Source of the DNA: Actinobacteria bacterium UBA2272
GTDB taxonomy: Bacteria; Actinomycetota; Coriobacteriia; Anaerosomatales; Anaerosomataceae
Assembly: GCA_002347725.1 (NCBI GenBank)
Contig: DDXA01000003.1
Coordinates: 248,001-312,000, forward strand
Length of the DNA: 64,000 nucleotides
Direction of reading: 5' to 3'
Within the stretch, counting starts at the first letter, position 1, and every line of letters begins with the position of its first letter. A model generated the notes under the pieces. It searched no databases. It was given only the letters and a program-made list of their open reading frames with translations, and was not told the DNA's origin. Positions 25,192 to 34,793 of this stretch are shown here, one piece after another. A program made the translations under genes and the position numbers.

Positions 25192-26458
25192 TCCTCGACC
25201 GCGTGGGGGCGTGGTCGCGTCTGTCGCCCCCGGTCCCGCGCAGGCGGGCGGACTCGCCGCAAGCGACGTGGTCCTCGACGTCGACGGACAGCCGGTGCGC
25301 GACGTCATCGACTGGTGGTGGGTGACCGCCGAGGGCGCCTTCACGATCACGGTCCGGCGCGGCTCGCAGGATCTGGCGCTCCGGATCGAGACCGACGTCT
25401 CGGCCCCACTCGGTGTCACGTTCACCGACGTGCTGTTCGAACCGGTCCGCCAGTGCGACAACGCCTGCGCGTTCTGCTTCATCTCGGGCCTGCCCGCCGG
25501 TCTCAGGCCGGCGCTCTATGTCCGTGACGACGACTTCCGGCTCTCGTTCCTCTCGGGCAACTTCATCACGCTCACCAACCTCACCGGGACGGACGTCGCG
25601 CGCATAGCCGAGCAGCGCCTGTCGCCGCTTCACGTCTCGGTGCACGCGATCGATCCCGACGTGCGCCGGCGCCTGATATGTCCGACCGCCGGGGACCGCG
25701 CACTTGAGATCCTCGACGGACTGCTCGCCTCCGGCATCGAGTTTCACGTCCAGATCGTGCTCGTGCCTGGCGTGAACGACGGGCCCGTACTCGATGAGAC
25801 GCTCGCGTATCTGGCCGAGCGCGACGGCATCCTGTCGGTGGGATGCGTGCCGATGGGCTTCACAGCGCATCAGGCGCGCTGGGACGGCTCGTACGACGCC
25901 GGCCAGGCATCCGGTGTGCTGTCTGCCGTGGCTGCCTGGCAGCGCCGTATGCGGCCGCTCGTGCACGCAGGCTGGGTCTATGCGGCCGACGAGTTCTACA
26001 TCCTTGCCGAGGCGCCGTTCCCGTCAGCGGGGGAGTACGACGACTTCTGCCAGTTCGAGAACGGCATCGGGATGGTGGCCGCATTCGCCGATGAGTTTCC
26101 CGGCTCGCCCGACGTGGCCGCGCCGTACACCATCGTCACCGGAGAGCTCTTCGCGCCGGTGCTTCGGACGCTTCTGGCCGAACGCGGCTGGCGGGGAGTC
26201 GGCGTGCTTGCCGTCGCCAACCAGCTGTTCGGCGGCAACGTGAGCGTCACCGGACTGCTCGGCGGGGGCGATATCGCACGCGCGATCGTAGCCGACGGCG
26301 GTCGGGGTACGTACCTCGTGCCGGACGTTGTAGTAAACTCCGACGGGCTACTCATCGACGATGTCCCGGCGGCCGCTCTCGGCGCCCGGGCGGGTGCCGA
26401 CGTGCGATTCGTCGGCAGCGATGCGACCAGCCTCGCAGAGGCCCTCTCACAACGATAA
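25184..26458 (+). CDS. PDZ / radical-SAM / DUF512 protein
   Basis: The 424-residue protein has a PDZ-like N-terminus (GGVVASVAPGPAQAGGLAASD, about 8-28, then DVVLDVDGQPVRD). A radical-SAM-like domain follows, with CDNACAFC (CxxxCxxC, about 91-98) coordinating the presumed 4Fe-4S cluster. The DUF512 C-terminal domain includes GWVYAADEFY and the TGELFAPVL segment. The family is almost always next to der and is widespread in Clostridia and Actinobacteria. Its reaction is not established. The start at 25184 overlaps ispH by eight bases. Confidence 0.9.
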   Translation: MADPRPRGGVVASVAPGPAQAGGLAASDVVLDVDGQPVRDVIDWWWVTAEGAFTITVRRGSQDLALRIETDVSAPLGVTFTDVLFEPVRQCDNACAFCFISGLPAGLRPALYVRDDDFRLSFLSGNFITLTNLTGTDVARIAEQRLSPLHVSVHAIDPDVRRRLICPTAGDRALEILDGLLASGIEFHVQIVLVPGVNDGPVLDETLAYLAERDGILSVGCVPMGFTAHQARWDGSYDAGQASGVLSAVAAWQRRMRPLVHAGWVYAADEFYILAEAPFPSAGEYDDFCQFENGIGMVAAFADEFPGSPDVAAPYTIVTGELFAPVLRTLLAERGWRGVGVLAVANQLFGGNVSVTGLLGGGDIARAIVADGGRGTYLVPDVVVNSDGLLIDDVPAAALGARAGADVRFVGSDATSLAEALSQR

Positions 26459-26472
26459 GGACGGGTTTGCGT

Positions 26473-27780
26473 ATGACGCTCCCGATCATCGCCGTAGTCG
26501 GCAGACCGAACGTGGGCAAGTCGACGTTCGTCAACCGCATGATCCAGGCACAGGACGCCATCGTGCACGCCGCGAGCGGCGTGACGCGCGACCGCAGCTA
26601 TCACCGCACCGACTGGAACGGCCGCGAGTTCATGCTCGTGGACACGGGCGGCATCGAGTTCTCCACCGACGACGCCTTCGGTGACTCGATCCGCGACCAG
26701 GCGGTCGTGGCGGCTCGCGAGGCTGACGTGGTCGTCTTCCTCGTCGACGGATCGGTCGGGGTGGCCGCAGGCGACGAGGAGGTCGCTGCGCTGCTCAGGC
26801 GACAGAAGACGCCGGTCTTCCTCGCGGTCAACAAGCTCGACACGCCCGGGCGCGAGGATGCCATCCACGAGTTCTGGAACCTCGGCCTCGGGCAGCCGTG
26901 GCCGGTCTCGGCCCTCCATGGCCACGGGTCGGGCGACCTTCTGGATGCGCTCGTCGAAGCGCTGCCGGACGCCGAGCCTGCCGAGGAGGAGGAGGCCATC
27001 GGCGTTGCCATCATCGGAAAGCCCAACGCCGGCAAGTCGTCTCTGTACAACAAGCTGCTGGGGAACGAGAGGGCGATCGTCTCCGAGGTCGCCGGTACCA
27101 CGCGCGATGCGATCGACACCATGCTGATGAGCGGCGATACCGCGTTTCGCCTTGTGGACACCGCCGGGCTCAGGCGCAAGTCGCAGATCGAAGAGTCCGT
27201 CGAGTACTACGGCTTCGTGCGCGCGATGCGCGCCATAGACCGTGCTGACGTCGCGGTGCTCGTCATCGATGCAGCCTCGGGCGTGACCGACCAGGACCAG
27301 CGCGTCGCACGCTTCGCCGAGGAGCGCGGGTGCGGTATCGTCATCGCGCTCAACAAGTGGGACCTTGTGGAGACTCCCGAGGAGAAGATCGACCTCGTGG
27401 CACGCCTGCCCGAGAAACTCGGCTTCGTCGGCTTCGCGCCCGTGGTGCGCGTGAGTGCCCTCAAGGGCACCGGCGTGCACAAGCTCCTGCCGATGGTCGC
27501 TGCGGTGTACGAGGCGTACTGCAAGACGATTCCCACCAGCGCGCTCAACCGGATGCTCACGGACCTGCGAGCGAGCGGACACACCATCTCCAAGGGCGGC
27601 AAGATGCTGCGCCTGCAGTACGCCACACAGACCGGTAACAAGCCGCCGGTCTTCACGTTCTTCGCCAACCATCCTCGTATGGTTGACGCGAACTACGAGC
27701 GCTACATGGAAAACCGCCTGCGCGAGTCCTTCGACCTGGTGGGGACTCCCGTCCGTCTGAAGTTCCGGCAGAAGGGCTGA
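26473..27780 (+). CDS. der: ribosome-assembly GTPase Der (EngA)
   Basis: The 435-residue tandem GTPase acts in 50S subunit assembly. The first G domain has GRPNVGKST (10-18), DTGG, and NKLD. The second has GKPNAGKSS (about 182-190), DTAG, and NKWD near 290. The C-terminal KH-like domain closes with TGNKPPVFTFFANHP. I prefer ATG 26473 with AAGGA upstream. A TTG two codons earlier is possible. The second P-loop has Ser for the usual Thr in the last position, which is common in Der. Confidence 0.96.
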   Translation: MTLPIIAVVGRPNVGKSTFVNRMIQAQDAIVHAASGVTRDRSYHRTDWNGREFMLVDTGGIEFSTDDAFGDSIRDQAVVAAREADVVVFLVDGSVGVAAGDEEVAALLRRQKTPVFLAVNKLDTPGREDAIHEFWNLGLGQPWPVSALHGHGSGDLLDALVEALPDAEPAEEEEAIGVAIIGKPNAGKSSLYNKLLGNERAIVSEVAGTTRDAIDTMLMSGDTAFRLVDTAGLRRKSQIEESVEYYGFVRAMRAIDRADVAVLVIDAASGVTDQDQRVARFAEERGCGIVIALNKWDLVETPEEKIDLVARLPEKLGFVGFAPVVRVSALKGTGVHKLLPMVAAVYEAYCKTIPTSALNRMLTDLRASGHTISKGGKMLRLQYATQTGNKPPVFTFFANHPRMVDANYERYMENRLRESFDLVGTPVRLKFRQKG

Positions 27781-27781
27781 C

Positions 27782-28450
27782 GTGGAGCCCGCGCTCCGTA
27801 TCCTCGCCGCTGCTGCCGGCGCGTACCTTGCCGGCTCGATCCCGTGGGCCGTCATCGTCGTTCGCGTGTTCTGGAAACAAGACATCCGCACGCTCGGCTC
27901 GGGTAACAGCGGCGCCACCAACGTGCTCCGCGTCTTCGGGACCGCTCCCGGCATCGGCGTTCTCCTCCTCGATGCCGCGAAGGGCGCGCTCGGGGTGTGG
28001 ATCGCCATCTCGCTCGCACCGCCCGCGTGGGCGGCGGGCAACGACTGGTTCGGCGTGCTCGGCGCCATGGCCGCAATCGCCGGACACTCGTTCTCCCCGT
28101 TCATAGGCTTCTCGGGCGGCAAGGGAGTCGCGACAGCCGCCGGCGCCATCACCATGCTCGCGCCGACCGTCTCGGCGGTCTTGTTCGTCACATTCATCGT
28201 GGTCGTCGCCGTGTGGAAGATGGTCTCTCTCGGCTCCGTGGTCATCGCGGTCCTGTTTCCCGGTGTATCCTGGTTGCTGTACCCGGACAACCTTCCGCTG
28301 AGGGTGTTCGCACTCCTCGCGACGGCACTCGTGATATGGCGCCACCGGACCAACCTCCGGCGTATCGCGGCCGGGGAGGAGTCGAAGATCACGTTCAAGC
28401 GCCGTATGTGGGACGACGTGAAGCGGCGCATGACGAAGGGGAGTGAGTGA
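27782..28450 (+). CDS. plsY: acyl-phosphate glycerol-3-phosphate acyltransferase
   Basis: The 222-residue, roughly five-helix membrane enzyme transfers acyl groups from acyl-phosphate to glycerol-3-phosphate. The three family loops are clear: AYLAGSIPWA near 14-23, RTLGSGNSGATNVLRVFG near 35-52, and FSGGKGVATAAGA near 110-122. It starts at a GTG one base after der and runs into gpsA, which makes its glycerol-3-phosphate substrate. The 25-residue basic tail is longer than in many homologues. Confidence 0.94.
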   Translation: MEPALRILAAAAGAYLAGSIPWAVIVVRVFWKQDIRTLGSGNSGATNVLRVFGTAPGIGVLLLDAAKGALGVWIAISLAPPAWAAGNDWFGVLGAMAAIAGHSFSPFIGFSGGKGVATAAGAITMLAPTVSAVLFVTFIVVVAVWKMVSLGSVVIAVLFPGVSWLLYPDNLPLRVFALLATALVIWRHRTNLRRIAAGEESKITFKRRMWDDVKRRMTKGSE

Positions 28451-28454
28451 CGGC

Positions 28455-29480
28455 ATGCGGGTCTCGGTCATAGGCGCCGGTTCGTGGGGCACGGCCGTAG
28501 CGTGGCTTCTCGGCAACAAGGGTGTCGATGTCGCGCTGTGGGCGCGCGAGTCCGAGATCGCCGACGGGATCAATGCAGAGCATCGCAATCCGTCGTATCT
28601 GACCGACATCGCGCTCGATCCCTGTGTGAAGGCCACCCCCGACATCGAGCAGGCGGTGTCCGGTGCCGAGGTCGTGGTCATCGTGACCCCCAGCCACGGT
28701 GTGCGCGGCGTAGCCGAAGCGCTCAGGCCTGCGCTTCCGGTCGACACCCCGGTCGTCAACCTCGCCAAGGGGGTCGAGCAGGGCTCGCTCATGCGCATGA
28801 CCGAAGTGCTTGAGGACGTGCTTGGCAACCGGGACCGTCTGGCCGCGCTCTCCGGTCCCAACCACGCCGAGGAGGTCTCCAAGGGCGTGCCCTCGGCCAC
28901 TGTCATCGCCGCGTACAGCGAGAGCGTCGGGCGGCTGGTGCAGGACGTCTTCATGGCCCCGGCGTTTCGCGTCTACACGAACCCCGACGTCGTCGGCGTC
29001 GAGCTCGGCGGCGCCTCGAAGAACGTGGTGGCGGTAGCAGCCGGCATGAGCGACGGTCTCGGCTACGGCGACAACACCAAGGCGACCCTCATGACCCGCG
29101 GACTTGCCGAGATGAGCCGCCTCGGCGCGCACCTCGGCGCGAATCCGCTGACCTACATGGGCCTCGCCGGCATGGGCGACCTCATCGTGACCTGCACCTC
29201 GCGTCATAGCCGCAACCGGGCGCTCGGAGAGTGGGTGGCATGCGGGGGCACGGTCGACAGTTACAGCGCGGAGACCCACATGGTCGCCGAGGGTGCCAGG
29301 AGCGCGATCGCGCTCGACGACCTCGCGCACAGCATCGGGATCGAGTTGCCGATCACGCACCAGGTTCGCGCGATCCTGTACGAGGGCCACTCGCCCTCGG
29401 AGGCGGGTGCCGTCCTCATGGGCCGCTCGGCCACCGACGAACTGCATGGACTCGGTCTGATCGAGGACGACGAAAGGTGA
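28455..29480 (+). CDS. gpsA: glycerol-3-phosphate dehydrogenase [NAD(P)+]
   Basis: The 341-residue cytosolic enzyme reduces dihydroxyacetone phosphate to glycerol-3-phosphate for lipid synthesis. GAGSWGTAVAWLL (7-19) is the dinucleotide loop. SGPNHAEEV, the catalytic Lys in ELGGASKNVVAVAAG, and CTSRHSRNRALGEWV are conserved. ATG 28455 has GGGGAG at usable distance; a GTG four codons upstream overlaps plsY and is less likely. rpe follows by TGATG overlap. Confidence 0.95.
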   Translation: MRVSVIGAGSWGTAVAWLLGNKGVDVALWARESEIADGINAEHRNPSYLTDIALDPCVKATPDIEQAVSGAEVVVIVTPSHGVRGVAEALRPALPVDTPVVNLAKGVEQGSLMRMTEVLEDVLGNRDRLAALSGPNHAEEVSKGVPSATVIAAYSESVGRLVQDVFMAPAFRVYTNPDVVGVELGGASKNVVAVAAGMSDGLGYGDNTKATLMTRGLAEMSRLGAHLGANPLTYMGLAGMGDLIVTCTSRHSRNRALGEWVACGGTVDSYSAETHMVAEGARSAIALDDLAHSIGIELPITHQVRAILYEGHSPSEAGAVLMGRSATDELHGLGLIEDDER

Positions 29481-30160
29481 TGCCCGTGCCCAACCCACTG
29501 TTCATCTCGCCGTCGATCCTTTCGGCCGACTTCACGCGGCTTGCCGAACAGATCGCGATGATCGAAGCCGCCGGAGCCGACCTCATCCACGTCGACGTCA
29601 TGGACGGGCACTTCGTCCCCAACCTGACCGTCGGGCCACCGGTCATCAAGGCGCTCAGGCGTGTGGCGACGCGGCCTCTGGACGTGCATCTGATGGTCGC
29701 TGATCCCGACCGCACGGCGCAGTGGTACGTCGATGCGGGCGCAGACATCGTGACGATCCATATCGAGGCCGCCACGCACGTACACCGCACGGTCGAAGCG
29801 ATCCGGGCCGGCGGCGCGATCCCCGGCATCACCCTCAATCCGGGCACGCCGGCCTCCGCTCTCTCCGAGATCCTGCCGTTCGTGGATCTTGTGCTCGTGA
29901 TGAGCGTGAACCCCGGTTTCGGCGGACAGTCGTTCATCGAGTCATCCATCGCCAAGATCGCCGAGATCCGCGCCCTGTGCGACCGTGCGGGTGTGCGCCC
30001 GCGCATCGAGGTCGACGGTGGCATCGATCCGGCGACCGCTCCGGGGGTGGTCGCGGCGGGCGCAGACACGCTCGTTGCGGGCAGCGCGATCTTCTGTCGG
30101 GACGACCCGGCGGCGGCACTTGCCGAGCTGCGTGCGAGTGCGCTTGCGCGCGTAGTGTAG
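29480..30160 (+). CDS. rpe: ribulose-phosphate 3-epimerase
   Basis: The 226-residue TIM-barrel enzyme interconverts ribulose-5-phosphate and xylulose-5-phosphate. ISPSILSADFTRL near 9-21, HVDVMDGHFVPNLTVGP near 36-52 (metal ligands and catalytic Asp), HLMV near 70, MSVNPGFGGQSFI near 143-155 and EVDGGID near 177-183 are all present. It sits upstream of the riboflavin operon, which uses ribulose-5-phosphate, but is separated from it by the FMN riboswitch. It shares one base with the gpsA stop. Confidence 0.96.
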   Translation: MPVPNPLFISPSILSADFTRLAEQIAMIEAAGADLIHVDVMDGHFVPNLTVGPPVIKALRRVATRPLDVHLMVADPDRTAQWYVDAGADIVTIHIEAATHVHRTVEAIRAGGAIPGITLNPGTPASALSEILPFVDLVLVMSVNPGFGGQSFIESSIAKIAEIRALCDRAGVRPRIEVDGGIDPATAPGVVAAGADTLVAGSAIFCRDDPAAALAELRASALARVV

Positions 30161-30177
30161 ACTTACGTCTGCGACTT

Positions 30178-30292
30178 TCTTCAGGGCGGGGTGCGATTCC
30201 CCACCGGCGGTGACAGCCCGCGAACCCCGAGAGGGGCCGATCCGGTGAGATTCCGGAGCCGACAGTGACAGTCTGGATGGGAGAAGGAAGGT
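30178..30292 (+). promoter_or_regulatory. FMN riboswitch (RFN element)
   Basis: The core matches the RFN consensus: TTCAGGGCGGGGTG, then CCCCACCGGCGGTGACAGCCCGCGA, the GATCCGGTGAGATTCCGGAGCCGACAG stretch, and CAGTCTGGATGGGAGAAGGA. (Each is quoted only as a short recognisable piece of the element.) The Shine-Dalgarno of ribD, AAGGAAGG at 30284-30291, lies inside the closing region. There is no separate terminator before the ATG at 30300. FMN binding therefore probably blocks translation initiation. Confidence 0.95.
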
Positions 30293-30299
30293 TTGGTTC

Positions 30300-31454
30300 A
30301 TGCCGCTGTTCTCCGACCCGTCGGTCGGGATAGCAGATCCGATGCTGGCGCGCGCGTTCCGCGCGGCCGAGCGCGGCCGTGGCACCGTGAGCCCCAATCC
30401 GCTCGTGGGCTGTGTCGTCGCCCGTGACGGGGCAGTCATCGCCGAGGGCCATCACGAACGCGCCGGCGGTCCGCACGCCGAGATCGTCGCACTTCAGATG
30501 GCGGGTGATGCCGCATCCGGCGCCGACGTCTACGTCACGCTCGAGCCATGCAACCATCACGGGCTCACCCCGCCGTGCACCGAACGGCTGATCGCCGCCC
30601 GGGTCGCTTCGGTGACGATCGGCATGGCCGATCCCAATCCGCACGTTACCGGAGGTGGAGCCGGCGCGCTTACCGCTGCCGGTATCCGTGTGTCGTGGGC
30701 CGGCGATCCGGCACCGTTCGAACGACAGAACGACGAGTGGCTCCATCGGCTGGATACCGGCCGGCCCTTCGTCAGGGTGAAGACCGCGCTCACCCTCGAC
30801 GGGCGGCCTGCGCTACGGCCCGGCGAGCGCTCGCAGATCACGGGAGCCGGTGGTGCCACGATCACCATGCGCCTGCGCTCCGCCGCCACAGCCGTGGCGG
30901 TCGGCGCCAGAACGCTTGCCGTTGACGATCCGCTTCTGACGGTGCGGGAAGCCGGCGGAGTCGTCGCCTCACGCCAACCCCGCCGCGTGGTGTTCGCACG
31001 CACGGGGGTCCCGGACCCGGCGGCGAGGATGCTCTCCGATGGCGCGGGCCCCGTCACGCTCGTCGTCTCGGATACGGTCGCAGCAGAACGGATCGAGGCC
31101 CTGACCGCGCTCGGCGTCGTGACCGTCAGGTACGATCTGCGAGAGGGGCTTGCCGGAGCGCACTCGGCGTTGGCGGACATCGGCGTGAACGATGTGCTCG
31201 TAGAGCCCGGCCCGTCACTTCTGACGGCGCTGTGGTCCGGGCGCCTCATCGACGAACTCATCGTCGTGACGGCCGGTGGCATGGCCGGCACGGAGGCTCC
31301 GGCGCTGTTCGCCGGAGCAGCAGACGCAACGCACAGCCGGCTCACGCCGGTGATGGTCCCGTATGAGACCGGCATCGCCGACGGCGACGCCGTGACAGTG
31401 TGGCGCCCGGGCGGCACTGCGTCGTTCGGACATGGAGAGGGGAGTGGCACCTGA
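30300..31454 (+). CDS. ribD: bifunctional riboflavin biosynthesis deaminase/reductase
   Basis: The 384-residue enzyme performs the deamination and side-chain reduction of the pyrimidine intermediate. The N-terminal deaminase has the zinc site HAE (59-61) and EPCNHHGLTPPC near 82-93. The C-terminal reductase begins near 155 with RPFVRVKTALTLDGR and includes VEPGPSLLTALW near 300. The start is set by the Shine-Dalgarno in the FMN riboswitch. It shares a base with ribE by TGATG. Confidence 0.94.
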   Translation: MPLFSDPSVGIADPMLARAFRAAERGRGTVSPNPLVGCVVARDGAVIAEGHHERAGGPHAEIVALQMAGDAASGADVYVTLEPCNHHGLTPPCTERLIAARVASVTIGMADPNPHVTGGGAGALTAAGIRVSWAGDPAPFERQNDEWLHRLDTGRPFVRVKTALTLDGRPALRPGERSQITGAGGATITMRLRSAATAVAVGARTLAVDDPLLTVREAGGVVASRQPRRVVFARTGVPDPAARMLSDGAGPVTLVVSDTVAAERIEALTALGVVTVRYDLREGLAGAHSALADIGVNDVLVEPGPSLLTALWSGRLIDELIVVTAGGMAGTEAPALFAGAADATHSRLTPVMVPYETGIADGDAVTVWRPGGTASFGHGEGSGT

Positions 31455-32121
31455 TGTTCACCGGACTGATCGAGTGCGAAGGCGTGGTCACCCGTGCCGA
31501 GCGCATCGCGGGAGGCATGCGCATAGAGGTCTATGCGCCGGAGTTCGGCCGCGACATGGCCATCGGCGATTCGATCGCCGTTGACGGGACCTGCCTGACC
31601 GTCGTCAAGTTCATCCGTGGCGCGTTCCTCACCGATGTGAGCGCCGAGACGATCGAGCGCACGACCCTGGGACGGCTCACACAGGGCGCCAAGGTGAACC
31701 TGGAACGCGCGCTTCGGCTCTCCGACCGCCTCGGCGGACACCTCGTCTCGGGGCACGTGGACGGGGTCGGGCGGCTCGAACTCCGCCAGACCGCCGGCAA
31801 GTTCACCGTCTACCAGTTCCAGGCGCCGGCCAACGTGATGGAATACGTCGTCGAGAAGGGTTCGATCGCGCTTGACGGCATCTCGCTCACCGTCGCCAAG
31901 GTGGGGGCGCAGGGCTTCACGACCGCCGTGATCCCGCAGACCGAGGCCCTCACCACGCTCAAGGACAAGGCCATCGGGGAGCCGGTCAACCTTGAGGCGG
32001 ACATGCTGGCCAAGTACGTCAAACGGTTCGTCGGCTCGTACATGGGCCACGACGATGCGCCGGCCGAGCAGCCTCGCAGAGGGCTCGGCGAACTCCTCAA
32101 GGACTTCGCGGACGGCGGACG

Positions 32122-32125
<4 letters not shown>
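31454..32125 (+). CDS. ribE: riboflavin synthase, alpha chain
   Basis: The 223-residue enzyme dismutates two lumazines to riboflavin. It starts with the invariant MFTGLIE and has two internally similar lumazine-binding repeats (about 1-95 and 96-200). Each has a GDSIAVDGTCLTV-like or GSIALDGISLTV-like strand, and the first repeat ends in SGHVDGVG. A proline-rich basic linker and about 20 extra residues follow the second repeat. It overlaps ribBA by ATGA. Confidence 0.95.
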
Positions 32126-33351
<1,226 letters not shown>

Positions 33352-33365
33352 GAGAGGAGGCCGAC

Positions 33366-33836
33366 ATGGCCACATACGAGGGTGATCTGATCGGTACCGG
33401 GCTCAAGGTGGGAATCTGCATCAGCCGTTTCAACGAGCTGCTGTCGTCGCGACTGCTTGGCGGCGCGATGGACGCACTCACTCGACACGGCGTGTCCGAG
33501 TCGGACGTGGACGTGGCCTGGGTCCCCGGCGCGTTCGAGATCCCGCTCGTCGCGGGGCGCATGGCCGCTGCAGGCACCTACGATGTCGTGCTTGCGCTCG
33601 GCGTCGTGATCAGGGGCGGGACCCCGCACTTCGAGTATGTCGCCGCGGAGGTGTCCAAGGGCGTTGCGAAGGTCTCGCTCGACTCTGGAGTGCCCGTGAT
33701 GTTCGGTGTGATCACGGCGGATACCATCGAGCAGGCCGTCGAGCGTGCCGGCACCAAGCACGGCAACAAGGGGTGGGACGCGGCGCTCGCGGGTATCGAG
33801 ACCGCCAAGGTCCTTGCGGCGCTTGCGGGGAACTGA
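33366..33836 (+). CDS. ribH: 6,7-dimethyl-8-ribityllumazine synthase
   Basis: The 156-residue subunit forms the icosahedral or pentameric lumazine synthase. ISRFNELLSSRLLGGA near 19-34, WVPGAFEIPLVAG near 58-70 and the catalytic region IRGGTPHFEYVAAEVSKG near 83-100 are standard. FGVITADTIEQAVERAG near 117-133 also matches. GGAGAGGAGG precedes the ATG. The operon ends in a hairpin just downstream. Confidence 0.96.
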   Translation: MATYEGDLIGTGLKVGICISRFNELLSSRLLGGAMDALTRHGVSESDVDVAWVPGAFEIPLVAGRMAAAGTYDVVLALGVVIRGGTPHFEYVAAEVSKGVAKVSLDSGVPVMFGVITADTIEQAVERAGTKHGNKGWDAALAGIETAKVLAALAGN

Positions 33837-33843
33837 GACAAGA

Positions 33844-33880
33844 GAACGCCCGGCCCGCCGTCTCCGGCAGCCGGGCGTTC
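33844..33880 (+). terminator. terminator hairpin after ribH
   Basis: GAACGCCCGGC and GCCGGGCGTTC form a perfect 11-bp stem around a 15-base loop, eight bases after the ribH stop. It lacks a U-tract, as is common in high-GC genomes. Confidence 0.65.
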
Positions 33881-34004
33881 CGCGGGGCAATCCAGAGGGT
33901 TCTCGCCACCCTGTGGCTATCAACCGTGGACGTCCTGTCCGAGGATCTTCGAGACGGGGAGTCCCGAAGAGGGAACGATACCGTAGCATGCTGATTCGGG
34001 CCAA

Positions 34005-34044
34005 ACAAGCGACCCTTTGTTCGATTCGACGAGCGGTCGCTTGT
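34005..34044. repeat. 10-bp inverted repeat in the ribH downstream region
   Basis: ACAAGCGACC (34005-34014) and GGTCGCTTGT (34035-34044) are perfect inverted copies around a 20-base loop. The 291-base region 33837-34127 otherwise holds the ribH hairpin, a smaller CTTCG/CGAAG hairpin near 33950-33975, and a possible promoter (TTCACG 34065-34070, 17 bases, TACGCT 34088-34093). I see no gene in it. Confidence 0.5.
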
Positions 34045-34127
34045 CGGCGGTCGGCGGCGCGCGCTTCACGCACAGCGGCGAACAGGGTACGCTTTCCGGG
34101 CAGGTTCGGCGGTGAAGGGAACTCCCG

Positions 34128-34793
34128 ATGACCGACAGTGACACCGGCTCGCGTCACACGATTCTCGATGTCTTCGGCGTCAAGCTCGAGGTGAGCAATC
34201 CGGGCCTCGCCGAGCTGTTGACCATGGATGCCGGCGAGGCGTTGACCACCGATGTGCGAGAGCTTATCGACGTGGCCGATCCGCAGCTCTTCGCGCAGGC
34301 GGTTCCCGACACGGTCCTGAGCACGCCTACGCCGCGCAGCGAGCACAACGACAGGGTCCGGCGCGAGTTCAGGGCGGCCGTCGATCTGCTCGGCACTCGA
34401 CTGGGATTCGACGTCGACGCCGACGGCAGCTGGAGCTCACCGACCGGCGTGGATATCCTGACGCGCACCGTCGAGCGGCCGCTCACGCTCGCCGCTGCGG
34501 TCCACTTCGTGGCCGAGGTGTCGGCGACCCCCCAGTCCGTCGATGAGCACGCTGTTCTCTTCGTGGTGGAGAGCCAGCAGACTGCCGACGTGTTCAAGGT
34601 GGCCATCAGGCAGCGCCGGCTCCACGACTTCATGCGCACCGCCGCGCTCTCGAGCCTCCAGGAGCTCGCGGACCTGCATGAGACCGGCCGCATGGAACAC
34701 CGCAACGTCGTTCTGCTGCTCGCGCCTGTCGCCAATATCGACGTCGGGGAGATGTTGTCGATACTCCACGCCGGAGCCGCGGAGGCCGAGTGA
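34128..34793 (+). CDS. conserved-looking hypothetical protein
   Basis: The 221-residue soluble protein matches no family I can name. It has no signal peptide or membrane segment and no cysteine. It is rich in acidic and leucine-bearing helices near 20-60, followed by a mixed alpha/beta stretch (about 85-215) with SSPTGVDILTRTVERPL and FVVESQQTADVFKVAIRQRRL. Codon use matches its neighbours, so it is not obviously foreign. GGTGAAGGG lies ahead of the ATG. Its stop overlaps the start of the PHP phosphatase by four bases, so the two are probably co-translated. Confidence 0.75.
   Translation: MTDSDTGSRHTILDVFGVKLEVSNPGLAELLTMDAGEALTTDVRELIDVADPQLFAQAVPDTVLSTPTPRSEHNDRVRREFRAAVDLLGTRLGFDVDADGSWSSPTGVDILTRTVERPLTLAAAVHFVAEVSATPQSVDEHAVLFVVESQQTADVFKVAIRQRRLHDFMRTAALSSLQELADLHETGRMEHRNVVLLLAPVANIDVGEMLSILHAGAAEAE

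Noticed and set aside
25996..28431. An 811-codon minus-strand open frame
   Set aside because: It is a shadow of the DUF512, der and plsY genes, which have clear catalytic motifs on the plus strand.
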